In this document: one piece after another, positions 17,284 to 24,147 of the stretch
How positions within the stretch are numbered: the first letter of the stretch is position 1
How the letters are laid out: each line of letters starts with the position of its first letter
Source: Microbacterium sp. cf046
Lineage (GTDB): Bacteria > Actinomycetota > Actinomycetes > Actinomycetales > Microbacteriaceae
Reading direction: 5' to 3'
Length of the DNA stretch: 64,000 nt
Assembly (NCBI RefSeq): GCF_900114345.1
Contig: NZ_FOZJ01000001.1
Location: 744,001-808,000, forward strand
Position numbers and translations under genes: made by a program
The notes under the pieces: model-generated
The model's input: only the letters and a program-made list of their open reading frames with translations
What the model was told of the DNA's origin: nothing
Database searches by the model: none

Positions 17284-19248
17284 TCAGGGTTGTACAGGTG
17301 TACTGACGAGCGGCATCCCGATCGGCGCTGCGGCGCCGAGGAACACGACGAGTCCGTCGCCGTACTGATTGCGCGCCTCGGGAACGGTCTTCCAGTTGTT
17401 GGCGAGCCACACGTTGCCGGACGCGTCGATCTGAACCCCCGTGTTGCGCTGCAGGCCGTTGAACGCATAGCCGGACTGCGTCGGTGAGATCTCCGCGCCG
17501 ATCTGGCCGGACGGGCAGGTCTCGACGCGCGCGCCGCACAGGTGCGACAGGCGTTCGCCGAAGAAGTTGGCGACCCAGATGTTGTCGTCCCCGTCGACCG
17601 CGATGCCCCACGGCACGGTCATTCCGGCACCTCCGAACCTCGTGATCGTGCCGTCCGCCGCGACTCGGGCCATGCTGCCGTGCAGCCGGATGTCAGTCGG
17701 GACTTCGAGTTCACCGCCGGGCTCGCAGGGGATCTCGACGACCCCCGAGTTGGAGACCCAGACGTTGCCGAAGCTGTCGCTCGCGACCCCGAGCGGCATG
17801 GGGAGCAGTGATGCGTCGCCGAACGGCGAGTTCGGCAGCGGCTGGCCAGTCGAATCGAAGCCGTACACCTGGGAGGATGCGTTCGCCGTGACGAACACGT
17901 TGCCCTCGGTGTTCTGCGCGACGTCGAAGGCGCTCGGGATCGTGGCGTCGGCGATCGCGAATCCAGAAGGGTCGCCGCCGGGGTAGATGACGACGTTGTC
18001 GTCGCCGCAGTTCGCGATCCAGATGTTCCCGTTCGCATCGGACTTGATGCCCTGGGGCCAGCTGATCGGCCCGTCGAGGAAGCCGTCGTCGGGGGACAGG
18101 GCGGTGCCGTCCGGGGCGAACAGCGACACGCTGTTCGAGGTCGGCTCGATCGGGCAGAACTCCCCGGTGAATCCGAAGTTCGAGACCCAGACGCGCTCCT
18201 GCGCGTCGAGTGAGATGCCGAAGCCGGAGCCGTCCAGCCCGCCTCCCGAGTAGCCGGTCACCGGCTGACCCGGCGCGTAGGGGTCGAGCAGGAACACGTC
18301 CTGTCCGGGGCACACCTTCTTCGGGTTGTTGGACCAGTTCGCGTTCGCGTTCGCCCAGACTCTGCCATGACTGTCGAACGCGAGGTTTCCCGGTCCGTTG
18401 TACTGCCGGCCGTTCCCCCAGAACTTCAGGGCGAGGTACCAGCCCGCGGGCGGCTCGCTTCGCACCGGGCTGTACGCGGGCTTGCGCGGCACCTGGGCCA
18501 TGACCTCGAGCGGGTGGCCCGAGGGGTTCGTCGGAAGCAGCGTCATCGCCTGCCAGGTCGTGGCGGGTCGCACGCCCCACGCGTCGGTCGCGGCATCCAG
18601 GAAGGCCGCGCAGTCGTTGGTCTTCTCCGCGCAGCCGGCGACGATGCTGGCGAGCGAGTTGAAGGTCGCGAGCGCCTCCGTCGACGAGCCGTTCGGAGCG
18701 CCCTGGAAGAACTTCGTGAGCTGGCCGGTGCGAGGGTCGACCATGTTCCGCGGCATCAGCGCCGCGTTCTGCAGGCCGGGTGAGGTGCCGCCGAGCGACC
18801 CGGACACCGCGAACTGGGCCAGCGAGTAGCCCGCAGCGACTGTGGTCAGCTCGTTGATCGCGACGCGTCCCGAGCGGATGTCGCCGAAGGATGCCGCAAG
18901 CTCCACATCCGGGCCGAGCTGACGCTTGCCGGCGATTCCTCCGGTGACCGTCGCGTAGAGCACGGCATCCGCCGGGACCCCCGCGGGAACGGTCATCCGG
19001 AAGGAGCCTGCCGCATCCGTGGCAGCGGACTGGAGCATCGTTGCCGTCCCCGGTGCGTCGCCCGCGAGCATGAGCTGCACCGTGGCGGCCCGAACGGGGC
19101 TGCCGCCCGCCCGCACTGCCCCGGTGAGCTGCTGCGACGAAGGTGGCGCGGCTTCGCGCTCCTGCGAGACCGCCGCGTTCGGGGCCATGAGCGAACCGAC
19201 GAGCACTGATGCTGCGGCGGTGATGACGAGGAGCCTGCTGGCGCGCAC
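17284..19248 (-). CDS. Secreted NHL/SMP-30-like beta-propeller protein
   Basis: A 654-aa exported protein. A Sec signal (VRASRLLVITAAASVLVGSLMAPNAAVSQ) is followed by a carboxypeptidase-regulatory-like beta domain (about 40-130, LTGAVRAGGSPVRAATVQL...). A helical linker with Cys pairs follows, and then from ~300 on a propeller with repeated blades of the form 'DSHGRVWANAN', 'DAQERVWVSNFG', 'DANGNIWIANCG', 'DSFGNVWVSNSG', 'DGDDNIWVANFF', 'DASGNVWLANNW'. Such propellers bind proteins or sugars, or act as lyases and lactonases. The GTG start is supported by AAGGGAT ahead. Exposed Cys residues are fairly many for an actinobacterial exoprotein. Function unknown; no operon partner. Confidence 0.8.
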   Translation of the reverse strand: MRASRLLVITAAASVLVGSLMAPNAAVSQEREAAPPSSQQLTGAVRAGGSPVRAATVQLMLAGDAPGTATMLQSAATDAAGSFRMTVPAGVPADAVLYATVTGGIAGKRQLGPDVELAASFGDIRSGRVAINELTTVAAGYSLAQFAVSGSLGGTSPGLQNAALMPRNMVDPRTGQLTKFFQGAPNGSSTEALATFNSLASIVAGCAEKTNDCAAFLDAATDAWGVRPATTWQAMTLLPTNPSGHPLEVMAQVPRKPAYSPVRSEPPAGWYLALKFWGNGRQYNGPGNLAFDSHGRVWANANANWSNNPKKVCPGQDVFLLDPYAPGQPVTGYSGGGLDGSGFGISLDAQERVWVSNFGFTGEFCPIEPTSNSVSLFAPDGTALSPDDGFLDGPISWPQGIKSDANGNIWIANCGDDNVVIYPGGDPSGFAIADATIPSAFDVAQNTEGNVFVTANASSQVYGFDSTGQPLPNSPFGDASLLPMPLGVASDSFGNVWVSNSGVVEIPCEPGGELEVPTDIRLHGSMARVAADGTITRFGGAGMTVPWGIAVDGDDNIWVANFFGERLSHLCGARVETCPSGQIGAEISPTQSGYAFNGLQRNTGVQIDASGNVWLANNWKTVPEARNQYGDGLVVFLGAAAPIGMPLVSTPVQP

Positions 19249-19435
19249 GGACGATCCCTTCCCCAGCCGTCCGTCGGCCGCCGGCACGGCGCGGACACCC
19301 GCACCGTACACCGCCGTGGCCGCCCGCGGAAGGGGCGCTGCTCATCCTTGCGCGAGCGCTGGCGTGTCGTAGTGTTGCGCTGACGAGCAGGCGTGATCCC
19401 GAGGCGCGGCTCCACCACGAACGAGGAGGTGCGCG

Positions 19436-20137
19436 GTGAGTTCTGTGCCGGTTCCCGCCGATCCTTCGCTGTCGGCCGATCTGCCCGACCCCGATGCGCG
19501 GCGCATGATCGCCCTCATCGTCGGCGTCTCGGCGACCGTGGCATTCGTGATCCTGCGTGTGGTGGTCGCGCTCGGCGGGCATGAGCCTCTTCCCGCGGAT
19601 GTCTGGTGGCACGATCTCATGGTCGCCACGGAGACTGACGTGGGCATCTTCCTCGCGTGGATCCCCGCGGTCGTCGGCGGAACGGTCTGGATGTTCGTGA
19701 TCGTGATCCTGACGGTGGCGATCCTGTTCTGGCGCAAACGGCGCTGGGCGGCAGCCAACCTCGCGATCGCGATCGCCCTGGTCGTGGCGATCGGCGCCCC
19801 GATGGCGGCGATCGTCGCGCGTGTCCGCCCGGATGACTCGCTGGCCGAAACCGTGGCGACCTCGTTCCCGTCCGGGCATACAGCCGTTGCGACCACGTTC
19901 GTGATCACGCTCGGCCTGATGTTCCGGCGGTGGTACATCTGGACATTCGGCGCCGTGTGGGTCGTGTGGATGATGTGGGGACGCACGTACCTGCACGCGC
20001 ACTGGCTGAGTGACGTCATCGCCGGGCTGCTGGAGGGGATCGCGGTCGCCACGCTCGTCTGGTGCGCGGTCGAGGCGGTTCGCGACCGCCGAGCCGCGCG
20101 CCGCGCTCAGAGCGTCGAGTCGTCTCCGACCGGATAG
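19436..20137 (+). CDS. PAP2-family membrane phosphatase
   Basis: A 233-aa integral membrane phosphatase with five or six helices. The three PAP2 motifs are visible: RVRPDD (short form of KxxxxxxRP, ~126), ATSFPSGHTAV (PSGH, ~143-151) and WGRTYLHAHWLSDVIAG (SRxxxxxHxxxD form with catalytic His). The likely substrate is a lipid phosphate such as undecaprenyl diphosphate or phosphatidic acid, with the active site facing outward. The GTG start sits six bases after AGGAGG, an excellent SD. Convergent with the LLM oxidoreductase. Confidence 0.88.
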   Translation: MSSVPVPADPSLSADLPDPDARRMIALIVGVSATVAFVILRVVVALGGHEPLPADVWWHDLMVATETDVGIFLAWIPAVVGGTVWMFVIVILTVAILFWRKRRWAAANLAIAIALVVAIGAPMAAIVARVRPDDSLAETVATSFPSGHTAVATTFVITLGLMFRRWYIWTFGAVWVVWMMWGRTYLHAHWLSDVIAGLLEGIAVATLVWCAVEAVRDRRAARRAQSVESSPTG

Positions 20138-20189
20138 TCCACGAACGCGAAGCGACGACCGTCGGGTGACCCGTGGAGCGGGGGATCCC

Positions 20190-20969
20190 TCAGAGCAGAC
20201 CCGCCGCAGCGCCGATGAACCGCCCGTACTCGTCCAGGGTGTCTGCGGAGGTGATCGCGCGGAGCACGATCTCGTCCGGCCCACGACGGTAGTCGTCCAG
20301 GCGGGCGGCCAGGTCGTGGCGCGCGGCATCCAGCACGGTCTCGCGCGGGTCGATGCCGAGCCGCGCGAAGTTCGCGGCGTAGGACGGGTAGCTCGCGTAC
20401 CGCGCGGTCTCCGTCTCGAGATGCTCGTGGGCCGCCGGATCGACCGCGGTGCGCACGTACAGTGCCACGTGTGCCGATGGGCGGGTTGCGTGCGCGTCGT
20501 CCGCCTGCTCGCGGGCGACTGCAGGGGTCAGCCAGCTCAGCAGCACGCCGTCGGATTCGTCGACCGCACGGTGGCGCATCTTCGGGCCGAGCGCGCCGAT
20601 GACGACTTCGGCGCTCAGTGTCGCCCGCAGCTGGTGGGCGGCGTCCGCGACGAGCTGCAGTGCACCCGTGGAGGCCTGACCCGATCCGATCCCGAGCATG
20701 AGGCGATCCTGGGGGAGCCCGCGCGCAGCGACCTGCGCGGCGATCGCCGGAGCCGTGCGCCGATCGACAGGCAGCACGCCCGTCGCGAGCACGAGCCGAT
20801 CGGTCGTGGCGGCAGCTGCCTCGATCACGGCGAGGGCGTCCGCCCCCGGCGTGTCATTGACCCAGAGCGCGTGGAAGCCGGCGTCCTCGACGAGCGGGGC
20901 GAGGAGCGCGGCGAGCTCCGGCCCGATCGATGCCGCGACTCCGACCGAGACCACCGCTTCGTCTGTCAT
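20190..20969 (-). CDS. LLM-class (luciferase-like) flavin-dependent oxidoreductase
   Basis: A 259-aa TIM-barrel protein. The N-terminal strand SVGVAASIGPELAALLAPLVEDAGFHALWVND and the segments DALAVIEAAAATTDRLVLATGVLPVDRRTAPAIA and PQDRLMLGIGSGQ are classic LLM patterns in the bacterial luciferase/F420-dependent reductase superfamily. It is shorter than the usual 300-350 aa because the insertion region is reduced. FMN or F420 could be the cofactor; the presence of F420-type reductases elsewhere in the window makes F420 reasonable. CATGCT lies six bases before the ATG and GAGGG also precedes it, so the leader status is unclear. Sits just downstream of hxlR on the same strand. Confidence 0.78.
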   Translation of the reverse strand: MTDEAVVSVGVAASIGPELAALLAPLVEDAGFHALWVNDTPGADALAVIEAAAATTDRLVLATGVLPVDRRTAPAIAAQVAARGLPQDRLMLGIGSGQASTGALQLVADAAHQLRATLSAEVVIGALGPKMRHRAVDESDGVLLSWLTPAVAREQADDAHATRPSAHVALYVRTAVDPAAHEHLETETARYASYPSYAANFARLGIDPRETVLDAARHDLAARLDDYRRGPDEIVLRAITSADTLDEYGRFIGAAAGLL

Positions 20970-20997
20970 CCCTCGAGCATGCACCACTGGCGTGCTG

Positions 20998-21477
20998 TCA
21001 GGCGCGGGCGCGCGGAGCCCAGGCGCCGCCGCCACCCGGGGCGATGTCGACGTCGTCGACCGCGACCACGCGCCCGTCCGGCGCCGCGAACACGAGATCG
21101 AGGTGCGTCCCGTCGCGCGCATCGACGACGACCGAACCGGGACCGCTCGCGGCGGGATCGAACCGGTCGTTCCACTGCAGCATCGCCGCGATGACGACGC
21201 GCAGGCCCTGTCCGGCTTCGGTGAGGTGATAGCTCGCGCGCTCGCGGCTGCCGGCCTCGCGGTACGGGCGCTTCTCGAGGATGCCCGAGTCGACGAGGGA
21301 TGCGAGCCGTGCGGAGAGGATGTCGGTCGGCACGCCGAGCGACTCGCGGAACTCCGAGTACCGGCTGCTCCCTCGGAGGGCATCGCGCACGATCAGCAGC
21401 GCCCACTTCTCGCCGATGATGTCGAGCGTGCGGACCACCTGGCATCGAGGTTCTGGGGAGCGGTGGCGCGGACTCAT
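20998..21477 (-). CDS. HxlR family transcriptional regulator
   Basis: A 159-aa winged-helix protein. CQVVRTLDIIGEKWALLIVRDAL and SRYSEFRESLGVPTDILSARLASLVDSGILEKRPY are the HxlR hallmark; the Cys near the N-terminus (residue 11) is the redox-sensing position in YodB/QorR-type members. A C-terminal extension of about 45 residues (VVVDARDGTHLDL...) is longer than minimal HxlR proteins and may bind an effector. TACACT ends six bases before the ATG, so the mRNA is probably leaderless. It is divergent from an MFS transporter with an ACTT-N9-AAGT palindrome between the two. Control of the transporter is expected. Confidence 0.87.
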   Translation of the reverse strand: MSPRHRSPEPRCQVVRTLDIIGEKWALLIVRDALRGSSRYSEFRESLGVPTDILSARLASLVDSGILEKRPYREAGSRERASYHLTEAGQGLRVVIAAMLQWNDRFDPAASGPGSVVVDARDGTHLDLVFAAPDGRVVAVDDVDIAPGGGGAWAPRARA

Positions 21478-21483
21478 GAGACC

Positions 21484-21529
21484 AGTGTATCCGATCTGAC
21501 TTTGAAAAACCAAGTGAGATGCGTATGCT
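21484..21529. promoter_or_regulatory. Back-to-back leaderless promoters with an HxlR operator
   Basis: Leftward: TACACT, then six bases, then the hxlR ATG. Rightward: TTGAAA, a 16-bp spacer, TATGCT, then six bases and the MFS ATG. Both -10 boxes imply transcription starting at or next to the start codon. The palindrome ACTT-N9-AAGT (21499-21515) covers the rightward -35 and matches the short, spaced form of HxlR operators, so repression by occlusion is likely. Confidence 0.65.
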
Positions 21530-21535
21530 GACGCC

Positions 21536-22777
21536 ATGACATCCGTGATCGAGTCGACAGCCTCCCCACGCCCGGCCCGCCGACCCGGACTCGGATCCCG
21601 AGGCACGTTCTGGTCCGCGGCCGCGGTCCTCGCGCTCTGCCTGTGGTCCAGCGGCGCGCCGAGCGTGCTGTATCCGCTCTACGCCGACCGATGGACCCTC
21701 ACCCCGGCCGTGACGACCGCCGTGTTCGGCACCTACCCGCTCGCGCTGATCGTGGCGCTGGTGCTGTTCGGCGGGCTTTCGGATGCCGTCGGCCGACGCC
21801 GCGCGATGCTGATCGGCGTCGCGCTCATCGCGTCGAGCGCGATCGTCTTCGCGCTCGCACCCTCGGTGGGCTTCCTGTTCGCTGGGCGGGTGCTGCAGGG
21901 CGTGGGCACAGGCATCGCTCTCGGGGCGGCGAGCGCTGCGCTGGTCGAGCACAACGTCTCGTCCAACCCGCGGTTCGCCAGCTCGATGGCGACCGTCGCG
22001 ACCTCCACCGGGCTCACGCTCGCGCTGATCGTGTCGGGCGCGCTTGCACAGCTCGTCCCTCTCCCGCTGGTGATCAGCTACCTGGTGCTGCTCGTGCTGG
22101 GTGCCGGCACCCTCGCCGCCCTGTGGGCGACGCCCGACGACCGACCCGCGCAGGGCGCCCGGTGGCGGCCGCAGCCCCTGCGGGTTCCGCGCGGCATCCG
22201 TCGCACCTTCGCGATCGCGACCCTCTCGGTGTCGATCGCGTACTGCGTCGGCGCGATCTTCCTCTCCCTGGGCGCCCAGATGGTGCGGCAGTTCGCTGCG
22301 ACGACCGACATGCTCGTGGTCGGCGTGCTCCTCGGGACGTCCTCCCTCGCGATCGGCGCCACCGCGCTGCTGCTCGCTCGAGTGCCCGCGCACGTCGCCG
22401 TCTGGACGGGGGCGATCCTGTCGATCGGAAGCCTCGGTCTCATGGCCGCGGTCGCGGCCACCGGCTCGATCGCCCTGTTCCTGGTGTGGTGCCTGCTCGG
22501 CGGCGTCGCCTATTCGTTCGCGTTCACCGGAGGGCTCGGACTGATCAACCGCGCGGCGCCGGCCCAGCACCGCGGTGCGACGCTCTCGGTGCTGTACCTT
22601 TTCGCCTACCTGCTCCAGGCGCTGACCGCGATCGGCGCCGGCGCGCTCGCCACGGCGGTCGGGCTCGGGCCGGCGGTCGACATCATGGCGCCGGTGCTCG
22701 GTCTGCTCTGCGCGGCGGTGCTGGTCATATCGATCATCGACGTCGCGCTGGTCCGCCGGGTGGCCGAAGCGGTCTGA
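21536..22777 (+). CDS. MFS drug-efflux-type transporter
   Basis: A 413-aa major facilitator of twelve helices (DHA1-like). The A motif after TM2 reads GGLSDAVGRRRAMLIG and motif C-like GRVLQGVGTGIALGAASAAL follows in TM4-5, both typical of efflux carriers. The mirrored second half has QMVRQFAATTDMLVVGVLLG and GLINRAAPAQHRGATLS. No periplasmic insertion. Expression appears leaderless from the promoter shared with hxlR, whose product would repress it. Role in export of a toxic, probably redox-active or electrophilic compound is inferred from the HxlR pairing. Confidence 0.87.
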   Translation: MTSVIESTASPRPARRPGLGSRGTFWSAAAVLALCLWSSGAPSVLYPLYADRWTLTPAVTTAVFGTYPLALIVALVLFGGLSDAVGRRRAMLIGVALIASSAIVFALAPSVGFLFAGRVLQGVGTGIALGAASAALVEHNVSSNPRFASSMATVATSTGLTLALIVSGALAQLVPLPLVISYLVLLVLGAGTLAALWATPDDRPAQGARWRPQPLRVPRGIRRTFAIATLSVSIAYCVGAIFLSLGAQMVRQFAATTDMLVVGVLLGTSSLAIGATALLLARVPAHVAVWTGAILSIGSLGLMAAVAATGSIALFLVWCLLGGVAYSFAFTGGLGLINRAAPAQHRGATLSVLYLFAYLLQALTAIGAGALATAVGLGPAVDIMAPVLGLLCAAVLVISIIDVALVRRVAEAV

Positions 22778-22793
22778 ACGCCACCACCAGCGC

Positions 22794-22854
22794 GTTCATC
22801 CGTCACCTGTGCACGGGATCGGCGCAGATGGGCGTACCCAGGTGACGGATGAAC
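22794..22854. repeat. Perfect 16-bp inverted repeat in an intergenic gap
   Basis: GTTCATCCGTCACCTG is followed 29 bases later by its exact reverse complement. It starts 17 nt past the MFS stop and ends 81 nt before the NTF2-like gene. There is no T-run after either arm, so it is not an obvious intrinsic terminator; the long stem and 29-nt loop resemble a REP/MITE-like unit or an mRNA-end stabiliser. No second copy was noticed in the window. Confidence 0.7.
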
Positions 22855-22935
22855 CGACCGGATGTGCCCTACCCGTAGGGGCCCTGCGGGTCTAGCCTGT
22901 GATCGCCGAGATTCGAGCACTCAAGCGAGGCTGAC

Positions 22936-23310
22936 ATGGCAACCACGAACGAAGCCGTCATCGAGCGACTGATCGCCTGCATCAACGACCGCGACATCGC
23001 CGTCATGGACGAGCTGTTCCATGACGACGCCACGATGGACTGGCCGCAGTCCAGGGAGCGCGTCCGAGGCGCCGCCAACCGGCGGGCGATCTACAGCTCC
23101 TTCCCCCAGCTGCCGACGATCACCCCGCACCGGATGCTGAGCGCGGGCGACCTGGTGATCGCCGAGGCGACCCTCGACTACGGAGGGCCCACGTACGAGA
23201 CGGTCTTCATCTTCGAGCTGCGCGACGGGAGGATCGCGAAGGAGACCGCCTACTGGAGCGAGGCGTTCGAGGCGCCGGAGTGGCGATCGGAGTGGGTCGA
23301 GAAGTACTGA
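22936..23310 (+). CDS. NTF2-like/SnoaL-type fold protein
   Basis: A 124-aa alpha+beta cone protein: NEAVIERLIACINDRDIAVMDELFHDDATMDWP is the standard opening helix pair and first strand. It ends with DYGGPTYETVFIFELRDGRIAKETAYW, the strand pair with the common polar pocket. Such proteins may act as isomerases, cyclases or binding proteins; no catalytic set is clear. Preceded by GAGGCTGAC ahead of the ATG. It is convergent with a TetR gene with no gap between their stops, so the two have separate control. Confidence 0.78.
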   Translation: MATTNEAVIERLIACINDRDIAVMDELFHDDATMDWPQSRERVRGAANRRAIYSSFPQLPTITPHRMLSAGDLVIAEATLDYGGPTYETVFIFELRDGRIAKETAYWSEAFEAPEWRSEWVEKY

Positions 23311-23988
23311 TCACCTCGTGCGGGCGGCGGCATCCACTCCGCGCATCACCTGGCCGAGCGCGGTCGCGTACTGCTCGTCGCTTCCGTAGTGGGCGAGCTC
23401 GCCTGCCACCGAGAGCGTGCGCGGAAACCGGTCGGCGGGCAGCATGGCCAGAGCGCCGGCCAGCGCCGCCTCCGGATCGACCGTTCCCCGCGTCGCGTCC
23501 CGCGCCGCGCTGAACGCGAACCAGCCGTAGTTGAGGGCGAGGATGCCGCAGAACGTGGCGACCGCCCGAGCGCCGTCGATTCCGCCGCGCGCGAGGATCG
23601 ACAGCGCTGCCTCGCCGATCACAGTCGCGTTGATTCCGGGGTTCGAATGGGTGAACAGCGGCACGATCGCCCACGGGTGAGCGGCGAGCACGGCGCGATG
23701 CGCGGTGGCGAACGCTGAGAGGTCGACGAGCCAGTCATCCGTCGGCGGCCGGAGGTCGATGCGGCCGAGCACCCGGTCGAGCATGGCGTCGACCAGGTCG
23801 TCCTTCGTGGCGAAGTAGCGGTACAGCGCCATCGGCGATGCGCCCATCTCGGTCGCCACGGCACGCATCGTCAGCGCGTCGAAGCCCTCGCGGGCGACGT
23901 GCTCGGCGGCGCGGAGGATCTCATCGGCGCTCACCGAACTGCGCCCGCGGCGCGGACGGGGGTTCGGGGCGGGCTTGTCTGCGGCCAT
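23311..23988 (-). CDS. TetR family regulator with TetR_C-type ligand domain
   Basis: A 225-aa regulator: ILRAAEHVAREGFDALTMRAVATEMGASPMALYRYFATKDDLVDAMLDRVLG is the HTH and its following helix. The C-terminal half (VDLSAFATAHRAVLAAHPWAIVPLF...) matches the TetR_C group that includes the tetracycline and antibiotic-pump repressors. The start is the ATG; a GTG four codons upstream is too close to the GAAGGGAA SD. A GTAC-AAC-GTAC repeat lies about 45 bp upstream. The TetR near 43 kb is of the same subtype and has the same kind of site. The target is not obvious; the divergent neighbour is the histidine kinase operon. Confidence 0.85.
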   Translation of the reverse strand: MAADKPAPNPRPRRGRSSVSADEILRAAEHVAREGFDALTMRAVATEMGASPMALYRYFATKDDLVDAMLDRVLGRIDLRPPTDDWLVDLSAFATAHRAVLAAHPWAIVPLFTHSNPGINATVIGEAALSILARGGIDGARAVATFCGILALNYGWFAFSAARDATRGTVDPEAALAGALAMLPADRFPRTLSVAGELAHYGSDEQYATALGQVMRGVDAAARTR

Positions 23989-24029
23989 GATCGCGGTCAC
24001 TTCCCTTCGTCCGCGCGTGGAGCGAACTC

Positions 24030-24043
24030 ACGTACAACGTACA
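24030..24043. promoter_or_regulatory. Candidate TetR operator (GTAC-N3-GTAC)
   Basis: ACGTACAACGTACA contains GTAC-AAC-GTAC, a palindromic arrangement lying between the tetR start and the divergent kinase operon. It overlaps a possible -10 (TAATGT on the minus strand). The same spaced GTAC pair is repeated three times at the other TetR gene of this subtype in the window. Binding is inferred. Confidence 0.45.
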
Positions 24044-24147
24044 TTATCGGTTGCGGGAGCGCCGCCCGGCCTATTGCGCGGCCCAAAACCCGCGAGGACA
24101 ATGAGGGCTGAATTTCGCAGACGGGGCCGGTCTCTGGAAGGGAGACC

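Noticed and set aside
20138-20189. TCCACG...CGTGGA as a terminator between PAP2 and LLM genes
   Set aside because: Only six pairs with a 26-nt loop and no T-run.
17711-20329. An 872-codon leftward open frame over the beta-propeller and PAP2 genes
   Set aside because: Composition is Arg/Gly/His-rich and motif-free, and two clear genes with signals and motifs occupy the same DNA.
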